NCBI GenBank assembly: GCA_902516345.1
Contig: CABXYJ010000006.1
Location: forward strand, 1 to 44,384
Direction of reading: 5' to 3'
DNA length: 44,384 nucleotides
Source of the DNA: an uncultured Pelagibacteraceae bacterium
GTDB lineage: Bacteria > Pseudomonadota > Alphaproteobacteria > Pelagibacterales > Pelagibacteraceae
Part shown: piece by piece, positions 36,605-44,384 of the stretch
How positions within the stretch are numbered: position 1 is the stretch's first letter
Layout of the letters: each line of letters begins with the position of its first letter
Notes under the pieces: model-generated
What the model saw: the letters and a program-made list of their open reading frames with translations, nothing else
The model's database searches: none
What the model was told of the DNA's origin: nothing
Program-made: the position numbers and the translations under genes

Positions 36605-37720
36605 ATGAAAAAAATTAGTAAATTATTACTAGCCCTTTCTTTTGTATTTTCTATAACTACATCAGCGTTCGCAGTCACTGTTGCGTCGTGGGGTGGAGCT
36701 TATACTGAAAGTCAGAAGTTAGGATATGGTGATCCTACTGCTAAAAAATTAGGTATTCCGATCAATTGGGTCGATTACTCAGGTGGATTATCAGAGATCA
36801 AAGCACAAAAAGAAGCTGGCGCAATTACGTGGGATATAATGGACGTATTTGCAATGGATACTATTAATGGCTGTGATGAAGGATTATTTGTTAAATTTGA
36901 TTTTGATAAAGATTTCCCACCAGCACCAGATGGAACTCCAGCAAGTAAAGATTTCTTTACTGGAATGCCAAGTGAGTGTGCTGTAGGAAATATTTTATAT
37001 TCTTGGAACTACGCTTATAACTCAGATAATGTTAAAGGTACTCCAAAGACTATCAAGGATTTCTTTAACACAAAAAAATTCCCTGGAAAAAGAGCTATCT
37101 ACAAAGGCGCTCTAACTAATTTAGAGATTGCTTTAGCGGCAGATGGAGTAAAACCAGGAAAAGGTGGAGCAAAAATCTATAAAGCTTTAAATACTGAAAA
37201 AGGTGTTCAAAGAGCTATGGATAAGATCAAAAAACTTTGCACAGACCCTAAAGGTGGATGTGTATTTTGGTCTGCAGGTGCTCAACCACCAGAATTGCTA
37301 ATGAGTGGTGAAGTTGTTATGGCAACTGGCTGGAATGGTAGATTCTTTAATGCTACAGTTGGAGAAGGTGCTCCAATTGTTCAAGTTTGGGACGCACAAG
37401 GTCTTGACTATGAGTACTTTGTATTAGTTAAAGGTTCGCCAAATGAAGCAGAAGCTAAAAAAGCTTTAGCTGAGATGACAAGTACTGAAGGTTTAGCTGG
37501 AAGTGCAAAATATATTGCATATGCTCCTTGGAGAAAATCATCAATTTCAGTAATGGAAAAAGGTGAACCATGGTACAAAGATGGTAAGACTAACATGGTG
37601 CCAAATATGCCAACTGCACCAGCAAACACTAAAAATTACTTCTTAGTAGATCCACTTTACTGGGCTGATAACGGCACAGAACTTGGTGAAAAATGGGAAG
37701 CAATGAAAGCAGGATTTTAA
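36605..37720 (+). CDS. PotD-type periplasmic substrate-binding protein
   Basis: The 371-residue precursor has a signal peptide ending TTSAFA (residue 23). The mature protein opens VTVASWGGAYTESQ, the SBP_bac_8/PotD-type start, and has the family's IDWVD-like and WDIMDVFAMDTINGCDEGLF segments. LYSWNYAYNSD and DFFNTKKFPGKRAIY follow in the usual order. Such receptors bind polyamines, opines or other small cationic compounds. The start at 36605 is fixed by GGAGG just upstream; the longer in-frame reading from TTG at 36542 would begin in the promoter. A terminator follows before the permease genes. Confidence 0.9.
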   Translation: MKKISKLLLALSFVFSITTSAFAVTVASWGGAYTESQKLGYGDPTAKKLGIPINWVDYSGGLSEIKAQKEAGAITWDIMDVFAMDTINGCDEGLFVKFDFDKDFPPAPDGTPASKDFFTGMPSECAVGNILYSWNYAYNSDNVKGTPKTIKDFFNTKKFPGKRAIYKGALTNLEIALAADGVKPGKGGAKIYKALNTEKGVQRAMDKIKKLCTDPKGGCVFWSAGAQPPELLMSGEVVMATGWNGRFFNATVGEGAPIVQVWDAQGLDYEYFVLVKGSPNEAEAKKALAEMTSTEGLAGSAKYIAYAPWRKSSISVMEKGEPWYKDGKTNMVPNMPTAPANTKNYFLVDPLYWADNGTELGEKWEAMKAGF

Positions 37721-37759
37721 TTAAAAGTTTTAAAGATTAAAATTTTATATTATATTAAG

Positions 37760-37790
37760 AGGGCGGTTATTATTAACCGCCCTTTTTATT
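37760..37790 (+). terminator. intrinsic terminator/attenuator between binding-protein gene and potB
   Basis: AGGGCGGTTA (37760-37769) pairs perfectly with TAACCGCCCT (37774-37783) around TTAT, followed by TTTTATTT. The potB start is at 37792, directly after it. As at 20088, partial read-through would lower permease expression relative to the receptor. Confidence 0.88.
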
Positions 37791-37791
37791 T

Positions 37792-39045
37792 ATGAGCTCT
37801 GAAAATAAACAAATTTTAACGACTGATGGTATACCTTTAGAGGTTAGTCTAAAGAAAGCTGAGAAAAAAAATAAGATAAAAGCTTTTTTACTTGTTGCTC
37901 CTTTATTATTATTTATCATAATTACTTATGTTTTCCCTATTGGAGACATGCTCATGAGAAGCGTTGATGACAAAATGGTTACTGAAATGCTTCCTAAAAC
38001 TTATAAATCGATGGAAAAATGGGATGGAAAAGAATTACCTCCAGAAGAAGTATTCAAAGCCTTTTATACTGATTTTCAAAAACTAATTGAGGAAGAAAAA
38101 GAAGGAAAGTTATCTACTCAACTTAATTATACAAAAAATGGTTTTAAAAGCATTATTAAAAAATTAAGAAGAAAATCAAAATCTTTTGAAGAAGGGAATT
38201 ACAAAGAACAAATTATGGCTGTTCACAGAAGATGGGCAGATGTCGAATATTGGAGAGCAATTAAAAGACGAGCTCCAGCATATACTTATCAAAAATACTT
38301 AAAGGGTATGGATATGTATGAAAATGAAAAAGGAAAAATAGTAAACGTTCCTGAAGATAGGCGAGTTCATAGAATTTTATGGCTAAGGACTTTGGAGATT
38401 GCATTCTTTGTTACTGTGTTTTGTTTTTTGATGGCATATCCAATAGCACATTTGCTAGCTACATTGCCCATGAAGTACAGTAATTTATTAATGATCTGTG
38501 TCTTACTTCCTTTTTGGACATCATTACTAGTAAGAACTGCGAGTTGGATGATCCTTCTTCAACAACAAGGAATAGTTAATGATTTCTTTGTCATGATTGG
38601 ATTGGTAAGTGATGATAACAGGCTGGAAATGATGTTTAATAAAACAGGTAGTTATGTTGCTATGACTCAAATATTACTCCCTTTTATGGTTTTACCACTC
38701 TACAGTGTCATGAAAACAATCTCACCAAGCTTAATGAGGGCTGGAAAGTCTTTAGGGGGAACACCTTTCGTAGCCTTTTGGAAAGTTTATTTTCCATTAA
38801 CTATACCGGGAATAGGTGCAGGGTGTTTATTAGTTTTTATTTTAGCAATAGGTTATTACATCACTCCTGCATTAGTTGGTGGAGCATCAGGCACCTTGAT
38901 AAGTAATCAGATAGCATTTCATATGAAGAGTACACTTGATTGGAGTTTTGCCTCAGCAATGGGACTTATGTTGTTAAGTGGTGTATTAGTTATTTATTGG
39001 CTATACAATAAGCTAGTTGGAATAGATAATATTAAATTAGGATAA
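37792..39045 (+). CDS. potB: PotB-type ABC transporter permease with a long soluble insertion after TM1
   Basis: The 417-residue permease has TM1 at about 30-50 (FLLVAPLLLFIIITYVFPIG). About 140 charged residues (roughly 55-190) then intervene before the normal core begins at IAFFVTVFCFLMAYPIAHLLATLP. The EAA coupling loop is AGKSLGGTPFVAFWKVYFPLTIPGI. Typical PotB proteins are about 280 residues with only a short loop here. The insertion is helical and Lys/Glu-rich (FEEGNYKEQIMAVHRRWADVEYWRAIKRR) and should face the periplasm next to the receptor. The gene starts just after the terminator and ends 5 nt before potC. Confidence 0.88.
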   Translation: MSSENKQILTTDGIPLEVSLKKAEKKNKIKAFLLVAPLLLFIIITYVFPIGDMLMRSVDDKMVTEMLPKTYKSMEKWDGKELPPEEVFKAFYTDFQKLIEEEKEGKLSTQLNYTKNGFKSIIKKLRRKSKSFEEGNYKEQIMAVHRRWADVEYWRAIKRRAPAYTYQKYLKGMDMYENEKGKIVNVPEDRRVHRILWLRTLEIAFFVTVFCFLMAYPIAHLLATLPMKYSNLLMICVLLPFWTSLLVRTASWMILLQQQGIVNDFFVMIGLVSDDNRLEMMFNKTGSYVAMTQILLPFMVLPLYSVMKTISPSLMRAGKSLGGTPFVAFWKVYFPLTIPGIGAGCLLVFILAIGYYITPALVGGASGTLISNQIAFHMKSTLDWSFASAMGLMLLSGVLVIYWLYNKLVGIDNIKLG

Positions 39046-39050
39046 ATTAA

Positions 39051-39905
39051 ATGGCTTTACCCAAGTATACAGAACCGCATTATAGAATTTGGCACTATGT
39101 TTATTTGACAATCTGCTCAGCAGTATTCTTCTTTCTAATTGCACCATTGTTTGTAATTTTTCCATTATCATTTAATGCTGAAGAATTTTTAGTCTTTTCT
39201 GATGGAATGAAACGTTTAGATCCTGATGCGTTTTCTTTAAGATGGTATCAAGATATGATTTATGGAACTAAAAATCCCTGGGGCCTAGCAGCAAAAAATA
39301 GTTTTATCATTGCAATTTTTGCAACGATTGGTTCAGTCTTACTTGGAACAGTGGCAGCTTTAGGTTTGAGTAGTAGGCATATGCCTTATAAAGGTTTGAT
39401 TATGGCAGTTCTTATATCTCCTATGATAGTTCCTTTAATCATTTCTGGTGTAGCAATATTTTTCTTTATGGCAAAAGTTGGTCTAGCAGCAACACATACT
39501 GGAATAGTTCTTGCACACATTATCCTTGGAACACCATTTGTAGTTATAACTGTAACAGCTACTCTTTCAGGATTTGATCATAGTGTAACAAGAGCTGCTG
39601 CTAGTTTAGGAAGCAATCCTGTTAATACATTTATGAAAATAACTTTACCACTTATTTTGCCAGGAGTTATATCTGGAGGATTATTTGCATTTGTGACTTC
39701 TTTTGACGAGGTAGTAGTAGTTCTATTTTTAGCTGGACTTGAAAATACGACTATTCCTGTTCAAATGTGGACAGGTTTAAGAGAACAGTTAAGCCCAACT
39801 ATTCTTGCTGTTGCGACTTGTCTAATAATTTTATCAACATTAATATTAGTTACTGCTGAGCTCTTACGAAGAAGATCTGAGAGACTCAGAGGTATCAATC
39901 GATAG
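39051..39905 (+). CDS. potC: PotC-type ABC transporter permease
   Basis: The 284-residue permease has six membrane helices and the EAA loop AAASLGSNPVNTFMKITLPLILPGVISGG. It shows the PotC opening LFVIFPLSFNAEEFLVF and the closing SFDEVVVVLFLAGLENTTIPVQMW. It forms the channel with PotB. Normal length contrasts with the enlarged PotB. It is followed after 11 nt by the fused dehydrogenase/hydratase gene on the same strand. Confidence 0.91.
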   Translation: MALPKYTEPHYRIWHYVYLTICSAVFFFLIAPLFVIFPLSFNAEEFLVFSDGMKRLDPDAFSLRWYQDMIYGTKNPWGLAAKNSFIIAIFATIGSVLLGTVAALGLSSRHMPYKGLIMAVLISPMIVPLIISGVAIFFFMAKVGLAATHTGIVLAHIILGTPFVVITVTATLSGFDHSVTRAAASLGSNPVNTFMKITLPLILPGVISGGLFAFVTSFDEVVVVLFLAGLENTTIPVQMWTGLREQLSPTILAVATCLIILSTLILVTAELLRRRSERLRGINR

Positions 39906-39916
39906 TAAATCCTTTA

Positions 39917-42139
39917 ATGAAAATTAAGAACGTAGTAGTGATCGGTTCAGGAACAATGGGAAGTGGGATTGCAGCTCATTTATGTAATGCCAATGTTCCA
40001 GTTACTTTATTGGATCTTAAAACTGAAATTAGTGAAAAAGCCAGAGAAAGAATTCATAAATCAAGACCTCCTTTGTTGATTGATAAATCTAAGATTAACA
40101 ACATTAAAGTTGGAAATATAAGTGAAAATTTTGATGTGGTTAAAAATGCTGACTGGGTAGTCGAAGCAGTTGTAGAAAGAATTGATATTAAACATCAAAT
40201 TTATGAAAAAATATTTAAAGAAAGAAAAGAGGGCGCAATAGTTTCGTCAAATACGTCTTCAATTCCTATTAAAGTTTTATCAGAAAACTTAACAGTGTCT
40301 GAAAAAAAAGATTTTTGCATCACACATTTTTTTAATCCCGTTAGATATATGGGTTTGTTAGAAATAGTTAAAAATGAAAATAATGACCTAAACAAAATTA
40401 ATCAATTAAAAGAATTTTGTGAGATAGAGCTTGGTAAAGGAGCTATTGTTTGTAATGATACACCTGGTTTTTTAGGTAATAGAGTAGGCGTTTATGCTAT
40501 GCAAATAGCTATGACTGAGGCTTTCAAAATGAAGCTTTCAGTGGAGGAGGCAGATGCGATATTTGGAAGACCAATGGGAATTCCAAAAACAGGTGTATTC
40601 GGTCTATATGATTTAATTGGTATAGATTTGATGGCAGACGTTTTAAAAAGTTTTATTAAAGAATTACCAGAGACAGATAAATTTCACGAAGTCGCAAAAG
40701 AAATTCCATTAGTAAAAAAGCTGATAGAGACTGGTTACACCGGAAGAAAAGGCAAAGGTGGCTTTTATAGAATAAACAAAACTGGAGGAGCTAAAGTAAT
40801 GGAAGCAATAAATCTTGAGACTGGAGATTACTCACCAAGTAAAAAAATTGATTTAAAATCAGATAAAGTTGATCTGAAAAAGCTAATTGAAAGAAAAGAT
40901 AAATACGGTGAGTATGCTTGGTCAGTTATATCAAAAATAATTAAATATGCTTCATCATTGGTTCCTGGTATTACAAAAGAATTTAATGATATTGATGAAG
41001 CTATGAGACTTGGTTTTAATTGGTCTAAAGGTCCATTTGAAATGTTAGAGGAAATAGGTGTTAAAAGTTTTTTTGAAAAGGTTGATGATTTTAAAGGGAA
41101 TAGTTTCTTGGAAAATTTATTTAAAAGTAAAAATGAAAATTTTTATGGCGAAAGACAAAAATACACTAATATAGAAACTTTAGGAAAAGTTAAAAAGACC
41201 GCTAAAAGTTTAGATGGTAATGAGTCTGCAAAGATTTATAGGTTTCAAGATTATAATATTGTTGAGTTTACAACTAAGGCCAACGCTTTGGATTATGATT
41301 CAATGGATGCTCTTAAAAAAGCAACTGACAAACCTTTGATTATAATTAACGAAAGTATGCAATTTTCTGCAGGTGTTAATTTATCATACACAATGGAATT
41401 TGCAGATAAAAAAGATTTTAAATCGATTGAAAAATTTATAAAATATTTTCAAGAGACTTGTAAACACTTAAAATATTCAAAGTATCCTGTGATTTCAGCC
41501 CCATCCGGACTAACATTGGGCGGTGGTTTTGAAGTAATGGTTCAAAGTAATTTTGTTGCATCGCATACAAATATTGTAGTTGGATTAGTTGAAACTATTG
41601 TAGGTCTAATACCAGCTGGTGGAGGATGTAAGGAAATGTTATCTAGGTGGTCAGATACTGAAGAAGCCAAAAAAGATCCTAACTATGCTCCATTGAAAGT
41701 TTTTGATATAATTGGATACGGCAAAACTGCATCTTCTCCAGTTGAAGCGGAACCTATGAGGTATTTAAGACCAAGTGATAAAAGGATAATGAATAGAAAT
41801 AGTTTATTAGAAGTTTCTAAAAAAATTCTTTCAGATAATAAGGATTTTAAAGCCCCAGATGAATTAGAATTTAAACTTCCTGGAAAAACAGTCAGAACAG
41901 AAATGGATAAGATTTTAGAAAAACTTTATAATGATAAAGTGATATTAGAACACGGAGTTGAAGTTGCGAAAGAACTAGCTCATGTGTTAAGTGGCGGTGA
42001 TACGACTATAGATAAAACATTATCTGAAGATGACTTATTTAAATTGGAACTAGATGCTTTCATGAGATTAATCGAGACCCAAAAAACTCAAGATAGAATT
42101 AAACATACTCTTGCAACAGGAAAACCTCTAGTCAACTAA
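39917..42139 (+). CDS. fused 3-hydroxyacyl-CoA dehydrogenase / enoyl-CoA hydratase (FadN-like)
   Basis: The 740-residue enzyme has the NAD domain first: VVVIGSGTMGSGIAAHLCNANVPVTLLDL at about 5-33, and SNTSSIPI. The catalytic His is in CITHFFNPVRYMGLLEIV, with NDTPGFLGNRVGVYAM after it. A second 3HCDH_C part lies at about 335-410. The crotonase domain is C-terminal (about 445-640): an oxyanion loop FSAGVNLS, LTLGGGFEV, and VETIVGLIPAGGGCKEM with the Glu. This order is the reverse of FadB and FadJ but matches FadN-type proteins. It should oxidise a 3-hydroxyacyl-CoA. It is the last gene after the Pot-type transporter, overlapping the convergent cyclophilin gene by 12 nt. Confidence 0.88.
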   Translation: MKIKNVVVIGSGTMGSGIAAHLCNANVPVTLLDLKTEISEKARERIHKSRPPLLIDKSKINNIKVGNISENFDVVKNADWVVEAVVERIDIKHQIYEKIFKERKEGAIVSSNTSSIPIKVLSENLTVSEKKDFCITHFFNPVRYMGLLEIVKNENNDLNKINQLKEFCEIELGKGAIVCNDTPGFLGNRVGVYAMQIAMTEAFKMKLSVEEADAIFGRPMGIPKTGVFGLYDLIGIDLMADVLKSFIKELPETDKFHEVAKEIPLVKKLIETGYTGRKGKGGFYRINKTGGAKVMEAINLETGDYSPSKKIDLKSDKVDLKKLIERKDKYGEYAWSVISKIIKYASSLVPGITKEFNDIDEAMRLGFNWSKGPFEMLEEIGVKSFFEKVDDFKGNSFLENLFKSKNENFYGERQKYTNIETLGKVKKTAKSLDGNESAKIYRFQDYNIVEFTTKANALDYDSMDALKKATDKPLIIINESMQFSAGVNLSYTMEFADKKDFKSIEKFIKYFQETCKHLKYSKYPVISAPSGLTLGGGFEVMVQSNFVASHTNIVVGLVETIVGLIPAGGGCKEMLSRWSDTEEAKKDPNYAPLKVFDIIGYGKTASSPVEAEPMRYLRPSDKRIMNRNSLLEVSKKILSDNKDFKAPDELEFKLPGKTVRTEMDKILEKLYNDKVILEHGVEVAKELAHVLSGGDTTIDKTLSEDDLFKLELDAFMRLIETQKTQDRIKHTLATGKPLVN

Positions 42140-42775
42140 CATTCTCAAAGAATTTATAAAATCTGGTCTTAATACATACTCAGATTTATCAAGATATTTA
42201 ATCTTTTTTAAGGCCTCTAAACCATAAATTACTTTACCAATAGGTGTATATTCAGTCTCATAAAGCGGTTCGTCTCTGAGTATTATAAAAAATTGACTGT
42301 CCTCAGTATTATATCTTTGAGTTCTTGCTAATCCAACGCTGCCTTTATCAAAATTAAATGGTGTGTTGATTTCAGAACTGATAGTACCTAAACCTGATTT
42401 TCCTGTTCCAATTTTTCCATAGTCTATAGTTTCTTTTTTCCCAAATTCCAAATCTCCTGCTTGAACAATTACATCTTTAATTACTCTATGAAAAGCAACA
42501 TTGTCATATGATTTAGAGCGTACTAAAGTTTCAAACCTTTTGACTGCGTTAGGGGATATTTCTGGGTAAAGCTCAATTATTACATTGCCACATGGTACAT
42601 TTAATATTGCAATGTTTTTGGGATTATCAAACGTAATTTTTTTAGGATCATAATTTTTGATAAATAGGCACTTATTTTTGATATAAAAAAAAGAACCAAA
42701 AGAAAATAGAGCGAGAGTGATTATAAAAATGAGTATAATTTTTTCTGATCTTGAAGCCTTAATCTTTTTGATCAT
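42128..42775 (-). CDS. membrane-anchored cyclophilin-type peptidyl-prolyl isomerase
   Basis: The 215-residue protein has an uncleaved-looking N-terminal anchor (about 12-32) and a cyclophilin domain from about 52. The domain has FHRVIKDVIVQAGD (the Arg of FHRvI is catalytic), GSVGLARTQRYNTEDSQFFI (the Gln-Phe pair) and PIGKVIYGLEAL. It should assist folding of exported proteins in the periplasm. Its ATG overlaps the stop of the upstream metallopeptidase gene (ATGA on this strand), so both are coupled. The 3' end overlaps the convergent FadN-like gene. Confidence 0.9.
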   Translation of the reverse strand: MIKKIKASRSEKIILIFIITLALFSFGSFFYIKNKCLFIKNYDPKKITFDNPKNIAILNVPCGNVIIELYPEISPNAVKRFETLVRSKSYDNVAFHRVIKDVIVQAGDLEFGKKETIDYGKIGTGKSGLGTISSEINTPFNFDKGSVGLARTQRYNTEDSQFFIILRDEPLYETEYTPIGKVIYGLEALKKIKYLDKSEYVLRPDFINSLRMLVD

Positions 42776-43494
42776 AAGATAAAATTTTTATCAATTTTAA
42801 ACAGATTATTTTTTATAAATTCTATTTTTTTTTTTAAAATTGGATCAACTTTTACTTTATCTACTCCAATCATTAAATGAGAAAAAACTTCAGCCATATC
42901 TTCAGAAGCAGTTGATTGAGAATATTCAGAAAAAAAACCATTGGTATTCACGTAAGTTTCTAAACCCAACTTATCTGTACAAGTGGAACATTTTGCATAA
43001 TTAAAATTTTTAATATTGAAACTTGACCATATTTTTTCACTAAATAATTCTTTAAAACTGTCATTTATTATGTGAAATACTTCATGATGGATTACTCTTT
43101 CAAAGTATTTTTCATTAAATTTAATATCTAAAATAAGAGTTTTCATCATATTATCTGGAATTCCTGCAGTGTTAATATTTGATATAGATAGATCCTCACA
43201 TAAAACAATATATTTTAGATTAATTTTTTTAAGAAATTCTTGGTCGTACTTATCTAAGTTTTTTTTTATTATTTGATATTTTTTATCTAATAATGTTTTT
43301 TTTGAGTCATAGCAATTAATGTTGTTATCTAGACCAATAGTAAATGGTTGTTTGGCGTACAAATACCTAAGTTTATTTTCTGTTTTGGTCTCATAAATTT
43401 CTAAATTAGGAATCTTAATTAGATTATAAATTGTATCAGCTAGTGTTGTATTAAAAATAAATAAAGACAATATTATCAATCTAATTAAAATCAT
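42772..43494 (-). CDS. secreted HExxH zinc metallopeptidase-like protein
   Basis: The 240-residue precursor has a signal peptide (MILIRLIILSLFIFNTTLA). The zinc motif HEVFH is at 137-141 in RVIHHEVFHII. A third ligand is likely Glu in ASEDMAEVF (E198 or E202), about 60 residues on, as in gluzincin-like 'putative zinc-binding metallopeptidase' families. C169 and C172 (KCSTC) may form a disulfide or bind metal. There is no obvious pro-domain. It precedes the cyclophilin gene with an ATGA overlap, which suggests a role in envelope protein quality control. The substrate is unknown. Confidence 0.68.
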   Translation of the reverse strand: MILIRLIILSLFIFNTTLADTIYNLIKIPNLEIYETKTENKLRYLYAKQPFTIGLDNNINCYDSKKTLLDKKYQIIKKNLDKYDQEFLKKINLKYIVLCEDLSISNINTAGIPDNMMKTLILDIKFNEKYFERVIHHEVFHIINDSFKELFSEKIWSSFNIKNFNYAKCSTCTDKLGLETYVNTNGFFSEYSQSTASEDMAEVFSHLMIGVDKVKVDPILKKKIEFIKNNLFKIDKNFIL

Positions 43495-43546
43495 AAAACT
43501 ACATATAGAAGATATTCCAATTTAAAGGAATGTGGTACAATTTACT

Positions 43547-44384
43547 GTGAAAAAAAAAATAAATAAAGATCCAATCCAACCTGTAAGTGGTACGAAAGTA
43601 CCAAGGTTTGCAGGGCCTTCGACTTTTGCGAGATTACCAGAGTTAAGAGATGTAGAGAGTTGTGATGTAGCAATCGTGGGAATACCTTTTGATGCAGGAA
43701 CCAGCTATAGACCTGGAGCTAGATTTGGTCCCCAGAGCATCAGGCAGGCTTCTAGACATTTACGAACAAATTATCATCCGAATTATGATGTTGAGCCTTT
43801 TAAAGTTCAACAAGTTGCAGATGCAGGAGATATAACCTGTAATCCTTTTAATATAACAGAAGCAATAAAACAGATAGAGGTAGGAGCTGAGGAACTATTG
43901 AAAAAAGTTGGAGGAATTATAAGTCTTGGTGGTGATCATACAATTGCATTTCCACTCCTAAAGGCTGTAAATAAAATTAATAATGGCCCAGTCGCTTTGG
44001 TTCATTTTGATGCACATTTAGATACTTGGGACACTTATTTTGGTGCACCTTACACACACGGAACTCCTTTTAGAAGAGCAAGAGAGGAAAATTTATTTTT
44101 AGACGATGCTTCAATGCATGTAGGTATTAGAGGACCTTTATATAGTAGAGATGATATTAAAAATGATGAAAGCTTTGGATTTAAAATAATTCACTGTGAT
44201 GAATTTCAGACACAGGGTACTGATAAAATTGCTGAAAGAATAAAAAAAAGAGTAGGTAAAAATCCTTTATATTTATCTATTGATATAGATGTTTTAGACC
44301 CAGCATTTGCACCTGGCACGGGTACTCCAGAAATAGCTGGAATGACTTCAAGAGAAATGGTTAATGTAATAAGAGGTCTCTCAG
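43547..44384 (+). CDS. speB: agmatinase/arginase-family ureohydrolase, 3' end cut by the window
   Basis: The 279 visible residues cover most of a ureohydrolase. Manganese ligands lie in GGDHTIAFP, HFDAHLDTWD and SIDIDVLDPAFAPGTGTPE. GIPFDAGTSYRPGARFGPQSIR is the usual N-terminal motif. Members split agmatine, guanidinobutyrate or related guanidines to urea plus amine. No ATG is available; GTG at 43547 is the likely start. An in-frame GTG at 43532 would add five residues, but AAGGA (43525-43529) is then too close. It is divergent from the metallopeptidase gene, with 52 nt between. ATTCC...GGAAT (43514-43531) in that gap is a small dyad. Confidence 0.85.
   Translation, partial: MKKKINKDPIQPVSGTKVPRFAGPSTFARLPELRDVESCDVAIVGIPFDAGTSYRPGARFGPQSIRQASRHLRTNYHPNYDVEPFKVQQVADAGDITCNPFNITEAIKQIEVGAEELLKKVGGIISLGGDHTIAFPLLKAVNKINNGPVALVHFDAHLDTWDTYFGAPYTHGTPFRRAREENLFLDDASMHVGIRGPLYSRDDIKNDESFGFKIIHCDEFQTQGTDKIAERIKKRVGKNPLYLSIDIDVLDPAFAPGTGTPEIAGMTSREMVNVIRGLS

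Overview
The window is AT-rich, gene-dense DNA that looks like a SAR11-type alphaproteobacterium ('Candidatus Pelagibacter' or a close relative). I infer this from short or overlapping gene junctions (ATGA, TAATG), Lys/Ile/Asn-rich proteins, no intergenic gap above about 150 bp, the order miaA-ilvB-ilvH-ilvC-leuA-mreBCD-mrdA-rodA, and a very high load of periplasmic-binding-protein ABC transporters. I see no tRNA, rRNA, insertion sequence, prophage or CRISPR array.

Layout. (1) 1-11026, +: the tail of miaA, then branched-chain amino acid synthesis (ilvB, ilvH, ilvC, leuA) running with a 1-nt gap into the rod-shape operon mreB-mreC-mreD-mrdA-rodA. (2) 11077-15431, +: a metabolic run of a DadA-like FAD oxidoreductase, EamA transporter, D-2-hydroxyacid dehydrogenase, histone-deacetylase-like amidohydrolase and MsrB. 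(3) 15479-17471, +: a stand-alone inverse-autotransporter beta-barrel, a coupled secreted Cys-containing protein, and a small membrane protein. (4) 17463-18017, -: glutaredoxin and a DUF2805/TIGR03643 protein. (5) 18134-32063, +: a LysE-type exporter behind a strong leader hairpin, then a transporter super-cluster. This holds one Liv-type ABC system (binding protein, livH, livM, livG, livF) with two secreted-protein genes inserted between livH and livM, an AzlCD exporter, a CsiD/GlaH-type glutarate hydroxylase, a divergent ProC-like reductase, and a second livG-livF-livH-livM set ending in a 22-residue putative membrane microprotein. Its likely binding protein lies convergently on the - strand (32113-33303). 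(6) 33446-42139, +: an Asp/Glu-racemase-like protein, an ectoine-hydrolase-like M24 enzyme, a PotABCD-type ABC transporter, and a fused 3-hydroxyacyl-CoA dehydrogenase/enoyl-CoA hydratase. (7) 42128-43494, -: an envelope pair, a membrane-anchored cyclophilin and a secreted HExxH metallopeptidase. (8) 43547-end, +: an agmatinase-family gene cut by the window edge.

Most of the window is nutrient uptake and amino-acid turnover. The most unusual points are: (a) a shared leader element ending exactly 36 nt before both ilvB and the LysE-type exporter, the second with its Shine-Dalgarno locked in a perfect 10-bp stem; (b) a perfect 58-bp direct repeat that copies the 3' end of livH and the ATGA coupling junction in front of a second secreted-protein gene; (c) a secreted hydrolase plus small secreted protein built into a Liv operon; and (d) a passenger-less inverse autotransporter barrel paired with a secreted partner. 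All functions are read from sequence only; transporter substrates are not established.
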